Origin: JAOZPE01 sp964601275
GTDB lineage: Bacteria > Krumholzibacteriota > Krumholzibacteriia > JAJRXK01
Assembly (NCBI GenBank): GCA_964601275.1
Contig: CAZRMV010000006.1
Span: 62,001 to 126,000, forward strand
Direction of reading: 5' to 3'
DNA: 64,000 nt
Part shown: positions 25,989 to 34,427 of the stretch, piece after piece
Numbering within the stretch: position 1 is the stretch's first letter
How the letters are laid out: each line of letters begins with the position of its first letter
The notes under the pieces: model-generated
The model's database searches: none
Told to the model about the DNA's origin: nothing
What the model saw: only the letters and a program-made list of their open reading frames with translations
Program-made: the position numbers and the translations under genes

Positions 25989-26669
25989 TCAATGCCGCAG
26001 CGGAGCTTTCCCCAGCCGGGCGCTGTCGGTGGTGACCTTGATCGTACGCGGCAGGAAGACGTAGGTCCCCTCGCCCAGACGCGGCTGGAAATCGACCTTC
26101 ACCGGGACATCCATCCGCAGGTCACTGACCGTGGAGATCTGTTCCCTCAACGAAGGGGGAGTGCGCCAATCCAGGCGCGCACCCCGGCGCCAGGCCGGGT
26201 CCCTCAAGGCCACCGGCGTCGTATCGAAGGCCTTTCGGCTCGTCTCCGACCGCGTCGCCACCGGTCTCAAGGGAGACGAAGCCCATCCGCGGGAGGCGGG
26301 ACCCGGGCCCGCGGGATCCTGGCCGCCTCCGCCCGGCAGCAACCAGAGCCCCAACAGGATCACCAGGGACGCGCTGAGCGCCGCCGTCCACCCCACCGGC
26401 GTCCAGAACCGGCCCGGAGCCCTTTCTTCGTCCCGGGCCGCCTCCTTCCGGAGGGCCTTGCGGATCCCCAGCTGGACCTTCCATTCGAACTGGGCCGAGG
26501 GCGCGAGTTCGCTTTCCTGGAGCAGACGGTGACAGCCGAGGAGGTCCTCCTGGTAACGCCGACAGTCGGAACAAGCGTCTAGATGCTCTCCCAGGGCGAT
26601 CCCCTCGGGTGCGGTGATTTCGCCGTCCATGGCGGCCGAGATCAGCAGTTGAGCCTTTGAGCAACGCAT
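25989..26669 (-). CDS. Anti-sigma factor with zinc-finger N-terminus
   Basis: 226 aa. The N-terminal zf-HC2 (anti-sigma) domain carries the H-x3-C-x2-C motif (His29, Cys33, Cys36) followed by helices that would clamp the sigma factor. One transmembrane helix at about 92-112 and a C-terminal periplasmic part with a YVFLPRTIKV segment. The ATG at 26669 is preferred (GAGGAAG upstream); an in-frame upstream ATG at 26729 would overlap the sigma gene by 29 bases. It directly follows the ECF sigma gene and is expected to hold that sigma inactive until an envelope signal. Confidence 0.82.
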   Translation of the reverse strand: MRCSKAQLLISAAMDGEITAPEGIALGEHLDACSDCRRYQEDLLGCHRLLQESELAPSAQFEWKVQLGIRKALRKEAARDEERAPGRFWTPVGWTAALSASLVILLGLWLLPGGGGQDPAGPGPASRGWASSPLRPVATRSETSRKAFDTTPVALRDPAWRRGARLDWRTPPSLREQISTVSDLRMDVPVKVDFQPRLGEGTYVFLPRTIKVTTDSARLGKAPLRH

Positions 26670-26700
26670 GATGCAGTCTTCCTCAGGACCGGTAGTGGGT

Positions 26701-27363
26701 TCAAGCCTCGGGTGGGGAGAGGGGTTCATCCCGCAGCATCGGCTCGATGATGCGACGGAAGTGATTTCGGGCGCGATTGATGCGACTGCGCACGGTTCCC
26801 AGCTTCAGGCCGGTGACCGCACAGATCTCCTCGTAGGAGAGCTGGTTCACCTCGCGCAGCAAGAACGGAACCCGGTATCTCTCGGGGATCTGCGTGCTCG
26901 CCTCCGCGATGACCCTTTCGAGATCCTCGCCGACCGCGAGTTCCTCCGGATTCGGAGACGTGTCCTCGATCTCGACCACGCGCTCCTGGTGATCGTCCGC
27001 CCCCCTGAAGAAGAGGGAGAAGATCACCGGGGTGCGCTTCTTCTTGCGGAAGCGATTGCGGACGAGATTCGTCGCGATGGTATACAGCCAGGTGGAGAAT
27101 CGAGCGATGGTGCGGTACTTGTCCGCATGGATGTAGGCCCGCACAAACGCGTCCTGCGCGATCTCCTCCGCGACATCCGGCTTGCCGACCATCCGCAGGA
27201 TGTAGTTGAACAGGCGAAGCCTGTACCGGCGGACGAGGATGTCATAGGAGGACTTGTCCCCGTCCTGCACCCGCAGCATGAGGTCTTCGTCGCTCAATTC
27301 CTCGCGACGAATGCTCTGGGGTCTTCTCTCATCCAGGGCGATCACCCTTTCCAATCTGCCCAT
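26701..27363 (-). CDS. ECF-type RNA polymerase sigma factor (RpoE family)
   Basis: 220-aa group IV sigma factor with only regions 2 and 4. Region 2 spans about 28-100 (LRLFNYILRMVGKPDVAEEIAQ, FSTWLYTIATN), and region 4 about 150-210 with the helix-turn-helix LSYEEICAVTGLKLGTVRSRINRAR. Followed by an anti-sigma gene, the usual pairing. It likely controls envelope functions, given the nearby lipoproteins. A weak promoter candidate lies 85 bp upstream. Confidence 0.93.
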   Translation of the reverse strand: MGRLERVIALDERRPQSIRREELSDEDLMLRVQDGDKSSYDILVRRYRLRLFNYILRMVGKPDVAEEIAQDAFVRAYIHADKYRTIARFSTWLYTIATNLVRNRFRKKKRTPVIFSLFFRGADDHQERVVEIEDTSPNPEELAVGEDLERVIAEASTQIPERYRVPFLLREVNQLSYEEICAVTGLKLGTVRSRINRARNHFRRIIEPMLRDEPLSPPEA

Positions 27364-27446
27364 GGTCGATACCGCCTCGCCGGGGTTGGGTCCAAGCGTC
27401 GGCCGTCCTCCGTTCCGGTGGCCCCGGTCGGTTCCGGCCGTGTGGG

Positions 27447-27475
27447 TTTATACCCTCAAGGATCCTCCCGGTTCC
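27447..27475 (-). promoter_or_regulatory. Candidate promoter of the sigma/anti-sigma operon
   Basis: On the minus strand GGAACC (27475-27470) lies 17 bases before TATAAA (27452-27447), overlapping the end of the preceding lipoprotein gene. GGAACC resembles an ECF -35 element, which would allow autoregulation, while TATAAA resembles a sigma-70 -10. Mixed features, low confidence. Confidence 0.3.
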
Positions 27476-28199
27476 CGCCCTCCATGGGGGTCAGTGGATC
27501 CAGCAGGCGGTCGTCGAGCACCGGCAGGTCCTCGACCTTCCACGACCCCTTCACCGGGGTCTCGAAAACGCTTCCCCGCAGTTCCATTCTACGGGGAATC
27601 GCTCCCCATGGGGTCTGTTTCCATCCCCCCAGGCGCGCGGTGACCCTCTCCCCCCTCCAGATCAACGAGGCCTCGTCCGCCTTTCCCCCGGAAAACCGCC
27701 CCCTCACCCCGAAACCATCGTCGCGGGCCGACCAGTTCCGCCCTTCCACCCGGCCCCGGGGCGGGTCTTCCCCGATCCACCGCCCCAGCATCAGCCAGAG
27801 CACGTGGTGGGCCCGGAAGGCGCCCCCGTGGAAATCGACCACCCCGGCCTCCTCCCCCAGGTCAACGAACTGTCCCTTGCGGCGGTCGAAGAGGATCGCG
27901 GCCGCAGGCCCCCAGATCAGCACTTCGTGGGCCGGGTTGCCCTTCTCGTCCCGGAAGCGCAGATCGGCCCGAAGCCAGCCGTCGGGCCGGATCCAGCCGT
28001 CGAACGCAAGCTGCGGACCCAGCCCCCAGCCCACCCCTTCCAGCTTCCCCTCCAGGTGAAGCATCCGGGAGCTCGCCGGCGGCCTCGGCGCAAGAGCGCT
28101 CCCCATTGGATCGGTCTGCAGCCCGGAGCCGGTCGAACACGCCGCTACCGCCGCGGCCACCCCGGCCAGAAGGAGAAGGGTCGCGCGTTCACGGACCAC
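27456..28199 (-). CDS. LolB/DUF4292-like outer membrane lipoprotein
   Basis: 247-aa lipoprotein: signal sequence with lipobox AVAAC (Cys21), followed by a beta-rich domain with repeated W/R-rich strands (GWIRPDGWLRADLRFRDEKG; EVLIWGPAAAILFDRRKGQF). Its strand pattern and size are like LolB or DUF4292 lipoproteins, which bind lipoproteins or lipids. Start GTG 28199 with GGGAG seven bases upstream, overlapping the TPR gene by 11 bases. A LolB function would complement the LolD/LolC genes at 2685-4656; that is inference. Confidence 0.6.
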   Translation of the reverse strand: MVRERATLLLLAGVAAAVAACSTGSGLQTDPMGSALAPRPPASSRMLHLEGKLEGVGWGLGPQLAFDGWIRPDGWLRADLRFRDEKGNPAHEVLIWGPAAAILFDRRKGQFVDLGEEAGVVDFHGGAFRAHHVLWLMLGRWIGEDPPRGRVEGRNWSARDDGFGVRGRFSGGKADEASLIWRGERVTARLGGWKQTPWGAIPRRMELRGSVFETPVKGSWKVEDLPVLDDRLLDPLTPMEGGNREDP

Positions 28200-30012
28200 G
28201 TTCGATCTCCCGGCGGGCCGCATCGATCTTCTTCTGCAGCACCGCGGCATCCCCCCCCAGGCGGAGGGCCCGCTGGTAGATCTCCTCGGCGGTCTTCCAT
28301 CGTTTCAGGGCCATCAGGACATCGCCGGTGTGCTGCAGGACCGTGAGATCGTCGCCCAGGCGGTTTGCCGCCTCGATCAACTGGTCGAGTGCTTCCTCGT
28401 AGTGCCCCTGGCGGTAGAGGACCCAACCCAGGCTGTCGAGGAAGTAGGGGTTGTCCGGTTCCTTCTCCACCGCTTCCTCGATCATCTTCCGAGCCTGGTC
28501 CAGCCGCCAGTCCTGGTCCGCCAGGAGATAACCGTAGAAATTCAGCAGGCTGGCATCGTGCGGCTGCAGCTTCAGGAGCTTGTCAAGGGTGCCGGCGGCC
28601 TCCTTGGGAAGATCCGCCTCCTGCTGGGCCCACGCCAGCTCCCACAGGGCCTGGGTGTTGTCCTCCCGGAGGGCGGCCGCCCGGCTCAGCGGGATCACCG
28701 CCTCCTTCGACCTGCCCGCCCGGCGCAGGAGTGCCCCCAGCACGAAATTCTGACGGAAACTGTCTTCCTGGACGGTGCCCTGGGCCAGGGTGAGGAGACG
28801 ACGGTAGCGTTCCCGGACGATTTCGTCCGATTTCTCCTCCCCCTTGGAAGGATCGGCCCTCCCTCCGGCCAGATCCGGGTAACGACGACTCATGGCCAAG
28901 AGCAGGCTGACCAGGACCTCCGGATCCTCGGGACGAAGCTTCAGGGCCCGACCGAGCGCGGTCTCCGCGCTCTCCAGCTCACCCTGTTCCAGGGCGATCT
29001 CCCCCACCATCTGCAAGACCACTCCATCCGCCTCGCCCTTCACCAGGAAACCCCGCGCCAGCTCCCACGCCTCGTCGTAGCGCTCCAGGCGCACCAGCAG
29101 ATCGGTCAAGAGGATCGTGCCGTGCCGGTCGAGACGTCCCTGCCGCGCCAGGGGCAACAGCAGATCGCACGCCTCGGACTCGCGGCCCTGGGCCAGGTAC
29201 AGGTCGGCCAGAAGCCGGACCTGGTCCTCGTTCTCCGGGGCCTTGTCCACCAGCTTCTCGAGCAGGGAAGTCGCCTCCGTGTCACGCTTCTCCTTTCGGA
29301 GATGGTCCACCAGCAACTCGACCGAGACGAGGTCGGAGGGATCGTCCTCCACCAGCTTGTCCAGGATCGCCTCCCCTTCCTTCCGCTGGTCCGCCTGGGT
29401 CGAGTGCAGAAGCAGGGAGGCATAGGCGCGGCCGACCGTAGGGTCGTTGCGATCCTCTTCCCATCGCTTGCCCTGCAAGCGAATGGCCTCATCCAGGTGG
29501 CCCTGTCTCTGCAGCAGCTCGACCCGCAGCGACAGCACCTGCGGATCCTCGGGAAAGTCCTCCAGGAGCGATCGGCTGAGCGGATCGGCTTTCTCCAGGG
29601 CGCCTCCCAAAAGCAGCAGCCGCACCCTCTGGACCCGGAGGTCCCGGTCGCCGGGATGGCTTTTCAGCAGGACATCCACTGCATTGAGGGCGTCCCCCAG
29701 GCGCCCGGTGCGCAGGGCCAGGCCGATGTAGCGCTCTCCGATCTCCCGGTTTCCGGGATCATGCTCGAGGGCGTAGCGATAATGACGGAGCGCCCCTTCA
29801 TAGTCGCCCGACTCGGCCAGCGCCCCGGCGATCATCAAGGCGGTGGGCACCGAAGACGGCAGGAGCGATTCGGGGACGGAATCGGGGGCCGCCTCCCCGG
29901 GCAGCGCCGTTGCAGTCGAGACCAGGACCCACCCCCACACGACCACCGCCGCGCACGACCGCACGGCCGACCGCAACCCGAAGGCAGGCCTTCGCAAACT
30001 GCTTCCCTTCAT
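28189..30012 (-). CDS. Large exported TPR protein
   Basis: 607 aa. Start ATG at 30012 (ATGA overlap with the mogA-like gene). A signal or membrane-anchor segment at about 15-40 (VRSCAAVVVWGWVLVSTATA) precedes at least ten tetratricopeptide repeats spanning about 65-600, for example ALAESGDYEGALRHYRYALE near the start and LGWVLYRQGHYEEALDQLIE near the end. Typical of periplasmic or membrane-associated scaffolds in FCB-type bacteria. It is coupled to the LolB-like lipoprotein gene downstream, suggesting a joint envelope role. No enzymatic motif seen. Confidence 0.78.
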   Translation of the reverse strand: MKGSSLRRPAFGLRSAVRSCAAVVVWGWVLVSTATALPGEAAPDSVPESLLPSSVPTALMIAGALAESGDYEGALRHYRYALEHDPGNREIGERYIGLALRTGRLGDALNAVDVLLKSHPGDRDLRVQRVRLLLLGGALEKADPLSRSLLEDFPEDPQVLSLRVELLQRQGHLDEAIRLQGKRWEEDRNDPTVGRAYASLLLHSTQADQRKEGEAILDKLVEDDPSDLVSVELLVDHLRKEKRDTEATSLLEKLVDKAPENEDQVRLLADLYLAQGRESEACDLLLPLARQGRLDRHGTILLTDLLVRLERYDEAWELARGFLVKGEADGVVLQMVGEIALEQGELESAETALGRALKLRPEDPEVLVSLLLAMSRRYPDLAGGRADPSKGEEKSDEIVRERYRRLLTLAQGTVQEDSFRQNFVLGALLRRAGRSKEAVIPLSRAAALREDNTQALWELAWAQQEADLPKEAAGTLDKLLKLQPHDASLLNFYGYLLADQDWRLDQARKMIEEAVEKEPDNPYFLDSLGWVLYRQGHYEEALDQLIEAANRLGDDLTVLQHTGDVLMALKRWKTAEEIYQRALRLGGDAAVLQKKIDAARREIERGP

Positions 30013-30554
30013 CCGCCGTTCCCTTCCTCTGGTTGTCCGCGGCCGGTCCGTTGACAATCCCCGGTCTCACCAGAGAGGATCCTGAGCGCATGGGGAAGGA
30101 GATCGGCGATCGCGTCCAGGGTTTCCACCGCCGACTTCGGATGGCCGGGCAGGTTCAGGATGAGTGTCCCGTTCCGCACCGCCGCGACGCCCCGGCCAAG
30201 CGCAGCCAACGGCGTGATCGTCTCCACGCAGCGGGCCCGGGCCAGCTCCATCAACCCCGGGACAAGTTTCTCGGCCACCCGGAGCGTGGCCTCCGGGGTC
30301 AGGTCCCGGGAAGCGAGACCGCTCCCGCCGCTCGTCACCACCAGGTGGGTCTTTGGATCCTCGCACATCCGCGTCAACGCGCTGGCGACACTCTCCACTC
30401 CGTCGGGGACGATCTCCCCCGGCGCCACCTCGTATCCCAGTTCCACGAGACGTTTCTCCAACGCAGGGCCGCTGGCGTCGGGACGCAGCCCTTTCGAACT
30501 CCGGTCGCTGACAGTCAGGACCCGGGCGGTGGATGTCAGGTGCTCCGTCGTCAA
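30009..30554 (-). CDS. MoaB/MogA-type molybdopterin adenylyltransferase family protein
   Basis: 181-aa protein with the MogA/MoaB fold: VLTVSDRSSKGLRPDASGPAL, the catalytic-site segment VTSGGSGLASRDLTPEATL and NLPGHPKSAVETL. It would adenylylate molybdopterin in molybdenum-cofactor synthesis. The TGGTG usual in the active loop is SGGSG here. No other moa or mod gene is in the window. Start is uncertain: TTG at 30554 is used, lying 2 bp after the upstream stop, without a good ribosome site. Confidence 0.8.
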   Translation of the reverse strand: MTTEHLTSTARVLTVSDRSSKGLRPDASGPALEKRLVELGYEVAPGEIVPDGVESVASALTRMCEDPKTHLVVTSGGSGLASRDLTPEATLRVAEKLVPGLMELARARCVETITPLAALGRGVAAVRNGTLILNLPGHPKSAVETLDAIADLLPHALRILSGETGDCQRTGRGQPEEGNGG

Positions 30555-30556
30555 GG

Positions 30557-31045
30557 TCAGGGCTTTCGCCGGGCGCCGCTCATGAGGGCTTCATAGGCCA
30601 CATCCAGGTGGCCCAACTCCTCTTCGCTGGCGCTGCCTCCGCTTTGCAGGGCAAGGTCGTATTGCTCCTCGAGGTATCGACACAGGAATACGTTCTTGAG
30701 TTCGATCTGTTCCTCAAGATAGCGAATCGCCTGGCCCCGCGCCTTCACGAAGCTCTCGTCCTCCTCCTTGCGCTCGACGTTGTAGACGTAATCGCGCAAC
30801 AAGCCGAGCCAGTAGCTCTCGGTACGGGCTCCGTTGTCGAACGCGCAGCCCTCCTCATCGAGAAGGAAGCAGTATCCCCGGAAGAAATAGGAACAATGCA
30901 GAGCGCCCTTCAGGAAGTGCCGCCGGTGACACAGTTCTCCGCAGGCCTGAAAGCCGCATGGAAGGGAACAGACTTCGCACAGGGATTCGCAGGACGCCCC
31001 ATGGGTGAAGTGGGTATTGACGGGAGGCTGGCTGGGCTTGTGCAT
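30557..31045 (-). CDS. Cysteine-rich small protein, function unknown
   Basis: 162-aa protein that I do not recognise. Nine cysteines fall between residues 19 and 67 (19, 23, 26, 30, 35, 39, 51, 59, 67), with one more at 122, giving CxxxCxxC-type groupings expected to bind zinc or an iron-sulfur cluster. The C-terminal half is helical with aromatic and acidic residues (SYWLGLLRDYVYNVERKEED). No signal peptide. ATG at 31045, ribosome site weak. It lies between rnc and the mogA-like gene, close enough (17 bp) to share their mRNA. Confidence 0.65.
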   Translation of the reverse strand: MHKPSQPPVNTHFTHGASCESLCEVCSLPCGFQACGELCHRRHFLKGALHCSYFFRGYCFLLDEEGCAFDNGARTESYWLGLLRDYVYNVERKEEDESFVKARGQAIRYLEEQIELKNVFLCRYLEEQYDLALQSGGSASEEELGHLDVAYEALMSGARRKP

Positions 31046-31062
31046 GGGCCTGGTCCCGGGCG

Positions 31063-31983
31063 CTAGACGCCCTGGTCGGAGGGAGAATCCTTCCAAGGGT
31101 TCGATGCTCCGATTTCGTCCGAGTCGCTGGTTCCCGGAGGGGTCTCGCTCGTTTCCTGCTCTTGCGTCTCGGCTTGCGAGGGATGGGGCGCCCCTCCCAT
31201 CTCGGCCACGTGCTCTTCCAGGTGCACCAACGCGATCTCCGCCGCGCGCTGCTCGGCCTGTTTCTTCGAAGTCCCCGACCCCACCCCCAGCACGGTTCCC
31301 CGAAGCATCACCTTCACGGTGAAATGGCGGGCATGATCCGGCCCGCTGGTGGTCGAGATCTTGTAGCGCGGGGGCGTCTTGAACCGTGCCTGCAACTCCT
31401 CCTGCAGCAGACTCTTGTAGTTCCGCCGGCTCCTCTCCTGGATGGAATCGTTCACGTTCACCAGGATCTGCTCGGTGATGACCTTCTCGACCGCAGCCAG
31501 CCCCCCGTCCAGGTACACCGCGCCGAGAACCGCCTCCATGGCGTCGGCGAGGATGGATTCACGATGGCGCCCGCCGCTGCTTTCCTCGCTTCGCGAAAGG
31601 AGCAGATGTTCGCCAAGGGAAAGTTGCTCGGCGACCCGGGACAGGGTCGGACCACACACCAGGAGCGACTTGATCTTGGTCAAGTCGCCTTCCTCCTTGT
31701 CCCGGAAGCGTTCGTAGAGGAAACGATTCACCACCAATCCCAGCACCGCGTCGCCGAGGAACTCCAGCCGCTCGTTGCTCTGGATCCGCTGCATCCCGGT
31801 CACATGGACGTGGCTGCGGTGGGTCAGGGCCTGGCTGAGCACCGAGGGATCCCTGAAGCGATAACCCAGCTTGGATTCGAGTTCTCTTTGCCGGGGAGCG
31901 GTCGGGGAAGGCTCCTTCCCCGTTCTGAGATCCCGGAGGCGATCCACGACACGGCGCAGCCACGAGCCAACCCTGTCGACCAT
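31063..31983 (-). CDS. rnc: Ribonuclease III
   Basis: 306-aa double-strand RNA endonuclease for rRNA and mRNA processing. The catalytic signature NERLEFLGDAVLG at 70-82, a second acidic motif near DAMEAVLGAVYLD, and a C-terminal dsRNA-binding domain (about 190-262, ending TSKKQAEQRAAEIALVHLE). An acidic, Ser/Thr/Glu-rich tail of about 45 residues extends beyond the usual end of the family. Start ATG 31983 preceded by AAGGCAGGA. It closes the fab cluster, a common arrangement. Confidence 0.95.
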   Translation of the reverse strand: MVDRVGSWLRRVVDRLRDLRTGKEPSPTAPRQRELESKLGYRFRDPSVLSQALTHRSHVHVTGMQRIQSNERLEFLGDAVLGLVVNRFLYERFRDKEEGDLTKIKSLLVCGPTLSRVAEQLSLGEHLLLSRSEESSGGRHRESILADAMEAVLGAVYLDGGLAAVEKVITEQILVNVNDSIQERSRRNYKSLLQEELQARFKTPPRYKISTTSGPDHARHFTVKVMLRGTVLGVGSGTSKKQAEQRAAEIALVHLEEHVAEMGGAPHPSQAETQEQETSETPPGTSDSDEIGASNPWKDSPSDQGV

Positions 31984-32014
31984 CTTTCGGTCCTGCCTTC
32001 CCGGCCGAGAGGAC

Positions 32015-33253
32015 CTAGGGCTCGAAACGGCGGAACGCCAGTGCGACGTTGTGCCCTCCAAAGCCGAAACTGTTGCTCAGGGCGAGGTTCACGTCCATCT
32101 CGACCATCCCACCACTGACATGATCCAGGTCACAATCGGGATCGGGGTCGGAGAGATTGATGGTGGGGGGAATCTTTCCTTCGTGCACCGCCTGGACGCA
32201 GATGGCAGCTTCCAGGCTGCCGGTTGCGCCGAGAAGGTGGCCGGTCATCGATTTCGTCGACCCCATCTTCAACTTGTAGGCATGATCGCCGAAGACCCGC
32301 TTGACTGCGGCCACCTCGATCTTGTCGTTGAGGGGAGTCGATGTCCCGTGCGCATTGATGTAGTCGACATCCTCCGGCGCCATCCCGGAGGATTCCACCG
32401 CCAACTGCATGGCCCGTGCGGCCCCCTCGCCATCGGAAGCCGGCGCGGTCATGTGGTAGGCGTCGGCGGTCATTCCCCAACCCGCCACCTCGGCCAGGAT
32501 CTCGGCACCGCGGGACATGGCGTGCTCCGCCGCCTCGAGAATCAGGATTCCCGCCCCCTCCCCGATGACGAATCCGTCCCGGGTGCGGTCGAAGGGACGC
32601 GAAGCCCCGGCCGGATCGTCGTTGCGGGTGGAAAGGGCTTTCATGCTCGAGAAACCGGCGACCGCCATGCTGGTGATGGTGGCTTCGGCGCCGCCGGTCA
32701 CCATGACATCCGCGCTTCCCGCGGCGATCATCATCGCGGCGTCCACCACCGCATTCGCACCGGAAGCGCAGGCAGAGACCGTACAGTAGTTCGGCCCCTT
32801 GAACCCATGGCGGATGGAGACCAGCCCGGCGACCATGTCACCGATCATCATGGGAATGAAGAAGGGTGAGACCCTCCGGGGACCGCCCTTGAGCAGAGCC
32901 TCGTGCTGATTCTCGTAGACGATCATCCCGCCGATGCCGCTGCCGATGATGACCCCCACGCGCTCGGGATCCTGCGCCTTCAGCCCGCTGCGGCGGATGG
33001 CCTCATCTGCCGCCACCACCCCGAACTGGGTGAAGCGGTCCATCTTGCGGGCTTCCTTGGGATCGAGGTAGTTCTTGGGATCCCAGCCCTTGACCTCTCC
33101 GGCCACCCGGCTCCGGAACTGTGAGGCGTCGAACAGCGTGATGGGGCCGCACCCCGGCGTACCGGCCAGGAGATTCTTCCAGGTCTCATCGAGACCGATG
33201 CCCACCGGTGAGATGGCGCCACATCCCGTGACGACGACACGTCTTCCCTTCAA
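32015..33253 (-). CDS. fabF: Beta-ketoacyl-ACP synthase II
   Basis: 412-aa condensing enzyme that elongates acyl-ACP with malonyl-ACP. Catalytic Cys162 in SACASGAN, His302 in NAHGTSTPLND and His339 in SMTGHLLGATG are all intact. The start is TTG at 33253, since the sequence has no nearby ATG; GGAAGGGAA stands upstream. FabF rather than FabB by its NAHGTSTP motif and the adjacency to acpP. Confidence 0.97.
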   Translation of the reverse strand: MKGRRVVVTGCGAISPVGIGLDETWKNLLAGTPGCGPITLFDASQFRSRVAGEVKGWDPKNYLDPKEARKMDRFTQFGVVAADEAIRRSGLKAQDPERVGVIIGSGIGGMIVYENQHEALLKGGPRRVSPFFIPMMIGDMVAGLVSIRHGFKGPNYCTVSACASGANAVVDAAMMIAAGSADVMVTGGAEATITSMAVAGFSSMKALSTRNDDPAGASRPFDRTRDGFVIGEGAGILILEAAEHAMSRGAEILAEVAGWGMTADAYHMTAPASDGEGAARAMQLAVESSGMAPEDVDYINAHGTSTPLNDKIEVAAVKRVFGDHAYKLKMGSTKSMTGHLLGATGSLEAAICVQAVHEGKIPPTINLSDPDPDCDLDHVSGGMVEMDVNLALSNSFGFGGHNVALAFRRFEP

Positions 33254-33283
33254 AGCGATTCCCTTCCGGACACGGACACCTGC

Positions 33284-33529
33284 TCAGGCGTTCAACCGCT
33301 CCTTGAGATAGTTCACGGCCTCACCGACGGTCCGCATCTTCTCGGCGTCTTCGTCGGGAATGTCGATTTCGAACTTGTCCTCGAAGTCCATCACCAGCTC
33401 GACCTGGTCCAGCGAATCCGCCCCGAGATCGTCGATGAACGAGGCATCGTCGGTGATCTGCTCGGCATTCACGCCCAGCTTCTCCTCGATGATCTTCTTG
33501 ACCTCAGCTTCGATGTTTTCCACTGCCAC
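33284..33529 (-). CDS. acpP: Acyl carrier protein
   Basis: 81-aa carrier of growing fatty acids. Serine 39 in GADSLDQVEL accepts the 4'-phosphopantetheine arm. Highly acidic and of standard length. The start codon is GTG (33529) with GGAGGTAGG upstream. Positioned between fabG and fabF. Confidence 0.97.
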   Translation of the reverse strand: MAVENIEAEVKKIIEEKLGVNAEQITDDASFIDDLGADSLDQVELVMDFEDKFEIDIPDEDAEKMRTVGEAVNYLKERLNA

Positions 33530-33606
33530 GCTTACCTACCTCCACGAAACCGCCGGCCGGCGGTACCTGAAAACGGCGGCACGACCGTACGCGTCGCCAC
33601 GAGCTG

Positions 33607-34356
33607 CTAACCCATCACCATCCCACCGTCGCAATTGAGGACCTGGCCGGTGATATAGGCCGCGTCCTCGGACAACAGGAAGGCCACCAGAGCGGCCACG
33701 TCCTCGGGCCGTCCCAAACGGCGGAGAGGAATCCTCTCGAAGAGATCCTTCACCGCGCTCTCGGGCAGACCGCTGGTCATCGCCGTCTCGATGAAACCGG
33801 GAGCGACGGCATTGACGGTGATCCCGCGCCCTGCCAGCTCCCGTGCCGTCGCCAGGGTGAGGCCGATGATCCCGGCCTTGCTGGCGGCATAGTTGACCTG
33901 ACCGGCATTGCCGATCTGGCCGATCACCGAAGTGATATTCACGATCCGGCCCGCCCGCGACTTCATCATCTTCGGCGCGACCTGCCGGATGCAATGGAAA
34001 CAGCCGTCGAGGTTGGTCCGCACCACCTTGGACCACTGCTCCTCCTTCATCCGGATGAGCAGTCCATCCCAGGAGATGCCCGCATTGTTCACCAACGCAC
34101 CGATCCGCTCCCATCGCCCTGAGATCTCCTGGACGGCTTTTTCGACCGCGGCGGCGTCGGCGACGTCGCAGGGAAAGGTCCCCACCTCGACCCCGGCGTC
34201 CTCCAACGTCGCGGCGACCTCCGCCAACGCCTCCGGCCGCCGGCTGACCAGCGCCAGGTCCCACCCGTCCCGGGCGAGACGGGTCGCGATCGCCCGTCCG
34301 ATTCCCTGGCTGGCTCCCGTGACGAGAGCCACCCCACGAGCCTGATTCCCAGACAC
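33607..34356 (-). CDS. fabG: 3-oxoacyl-ACP reductase
   Basis: 249-aa short-chain dehydrogenase that uses NADPH to reduce 3-oxoacyl-ACP. Nucleotide-binding TGASQGIG at 13-20, NNAG, the catalytic serine in NITSVIG and the YxxxK pair in NYAASKAG. GTG at 34356 is preferred (AGAGGA upstream, the usual N-terminal length); an ATG at 34425 is possible but lacks a ribosome site. Confidence 0.95.
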   Translation of the reverse strand: MSGNQARGVALVTGASQGIGRAIATRLARDGWDLALVSRRPEALAEVAATLEDAGVEVGTFPCDVADAAAVEKAVQEISGRWERIGALVNNAGISWDGLLIRMKEEQWSKVVRTNLDGCFHCIRQVAPKMMKSRAGRIVNITSVIGQIGNAGQVNYAASKAGIIGLTLATARELAGRGITVNAVAPGFIETAMTSGLPESAVKDLFERIPLRRLGRPEDVAALVAFLLSEDAAYITGQVLNCDGGMVMG

Positions 34357-34393
34357 CTTGAAATCCTCTAAGCTATTGACGTTATAGAGGCTA

Positions 34394-34415
34394 TCCCTCC
34401 CCGTCGGGGGAGGGA
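34394..34415 (-). other. Stem-loop between fabD and fabG
   Basis: A 9-bp perfect stem (34394-34402 with 34407-34415) around a GTCG loop in the 71-bp space between fabD and fabG. No U-run follows on the minus strand, so it is unlikely to be an intrinsic terminator; it could slow ribosome access or stabilise the downstream mRNA. Confidence 0.35.
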
Positions 34416-34427
34416 CCTCCGGCATCG

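Noticed and set aside
27394..27416. GGAACG upstream of the sigma gene as an ECF -35 element
   Set aside because: No fitting -10 element is found 15-17 bases downstream; the GGAACC at 27475-27470 is the better, still weak, candidate.
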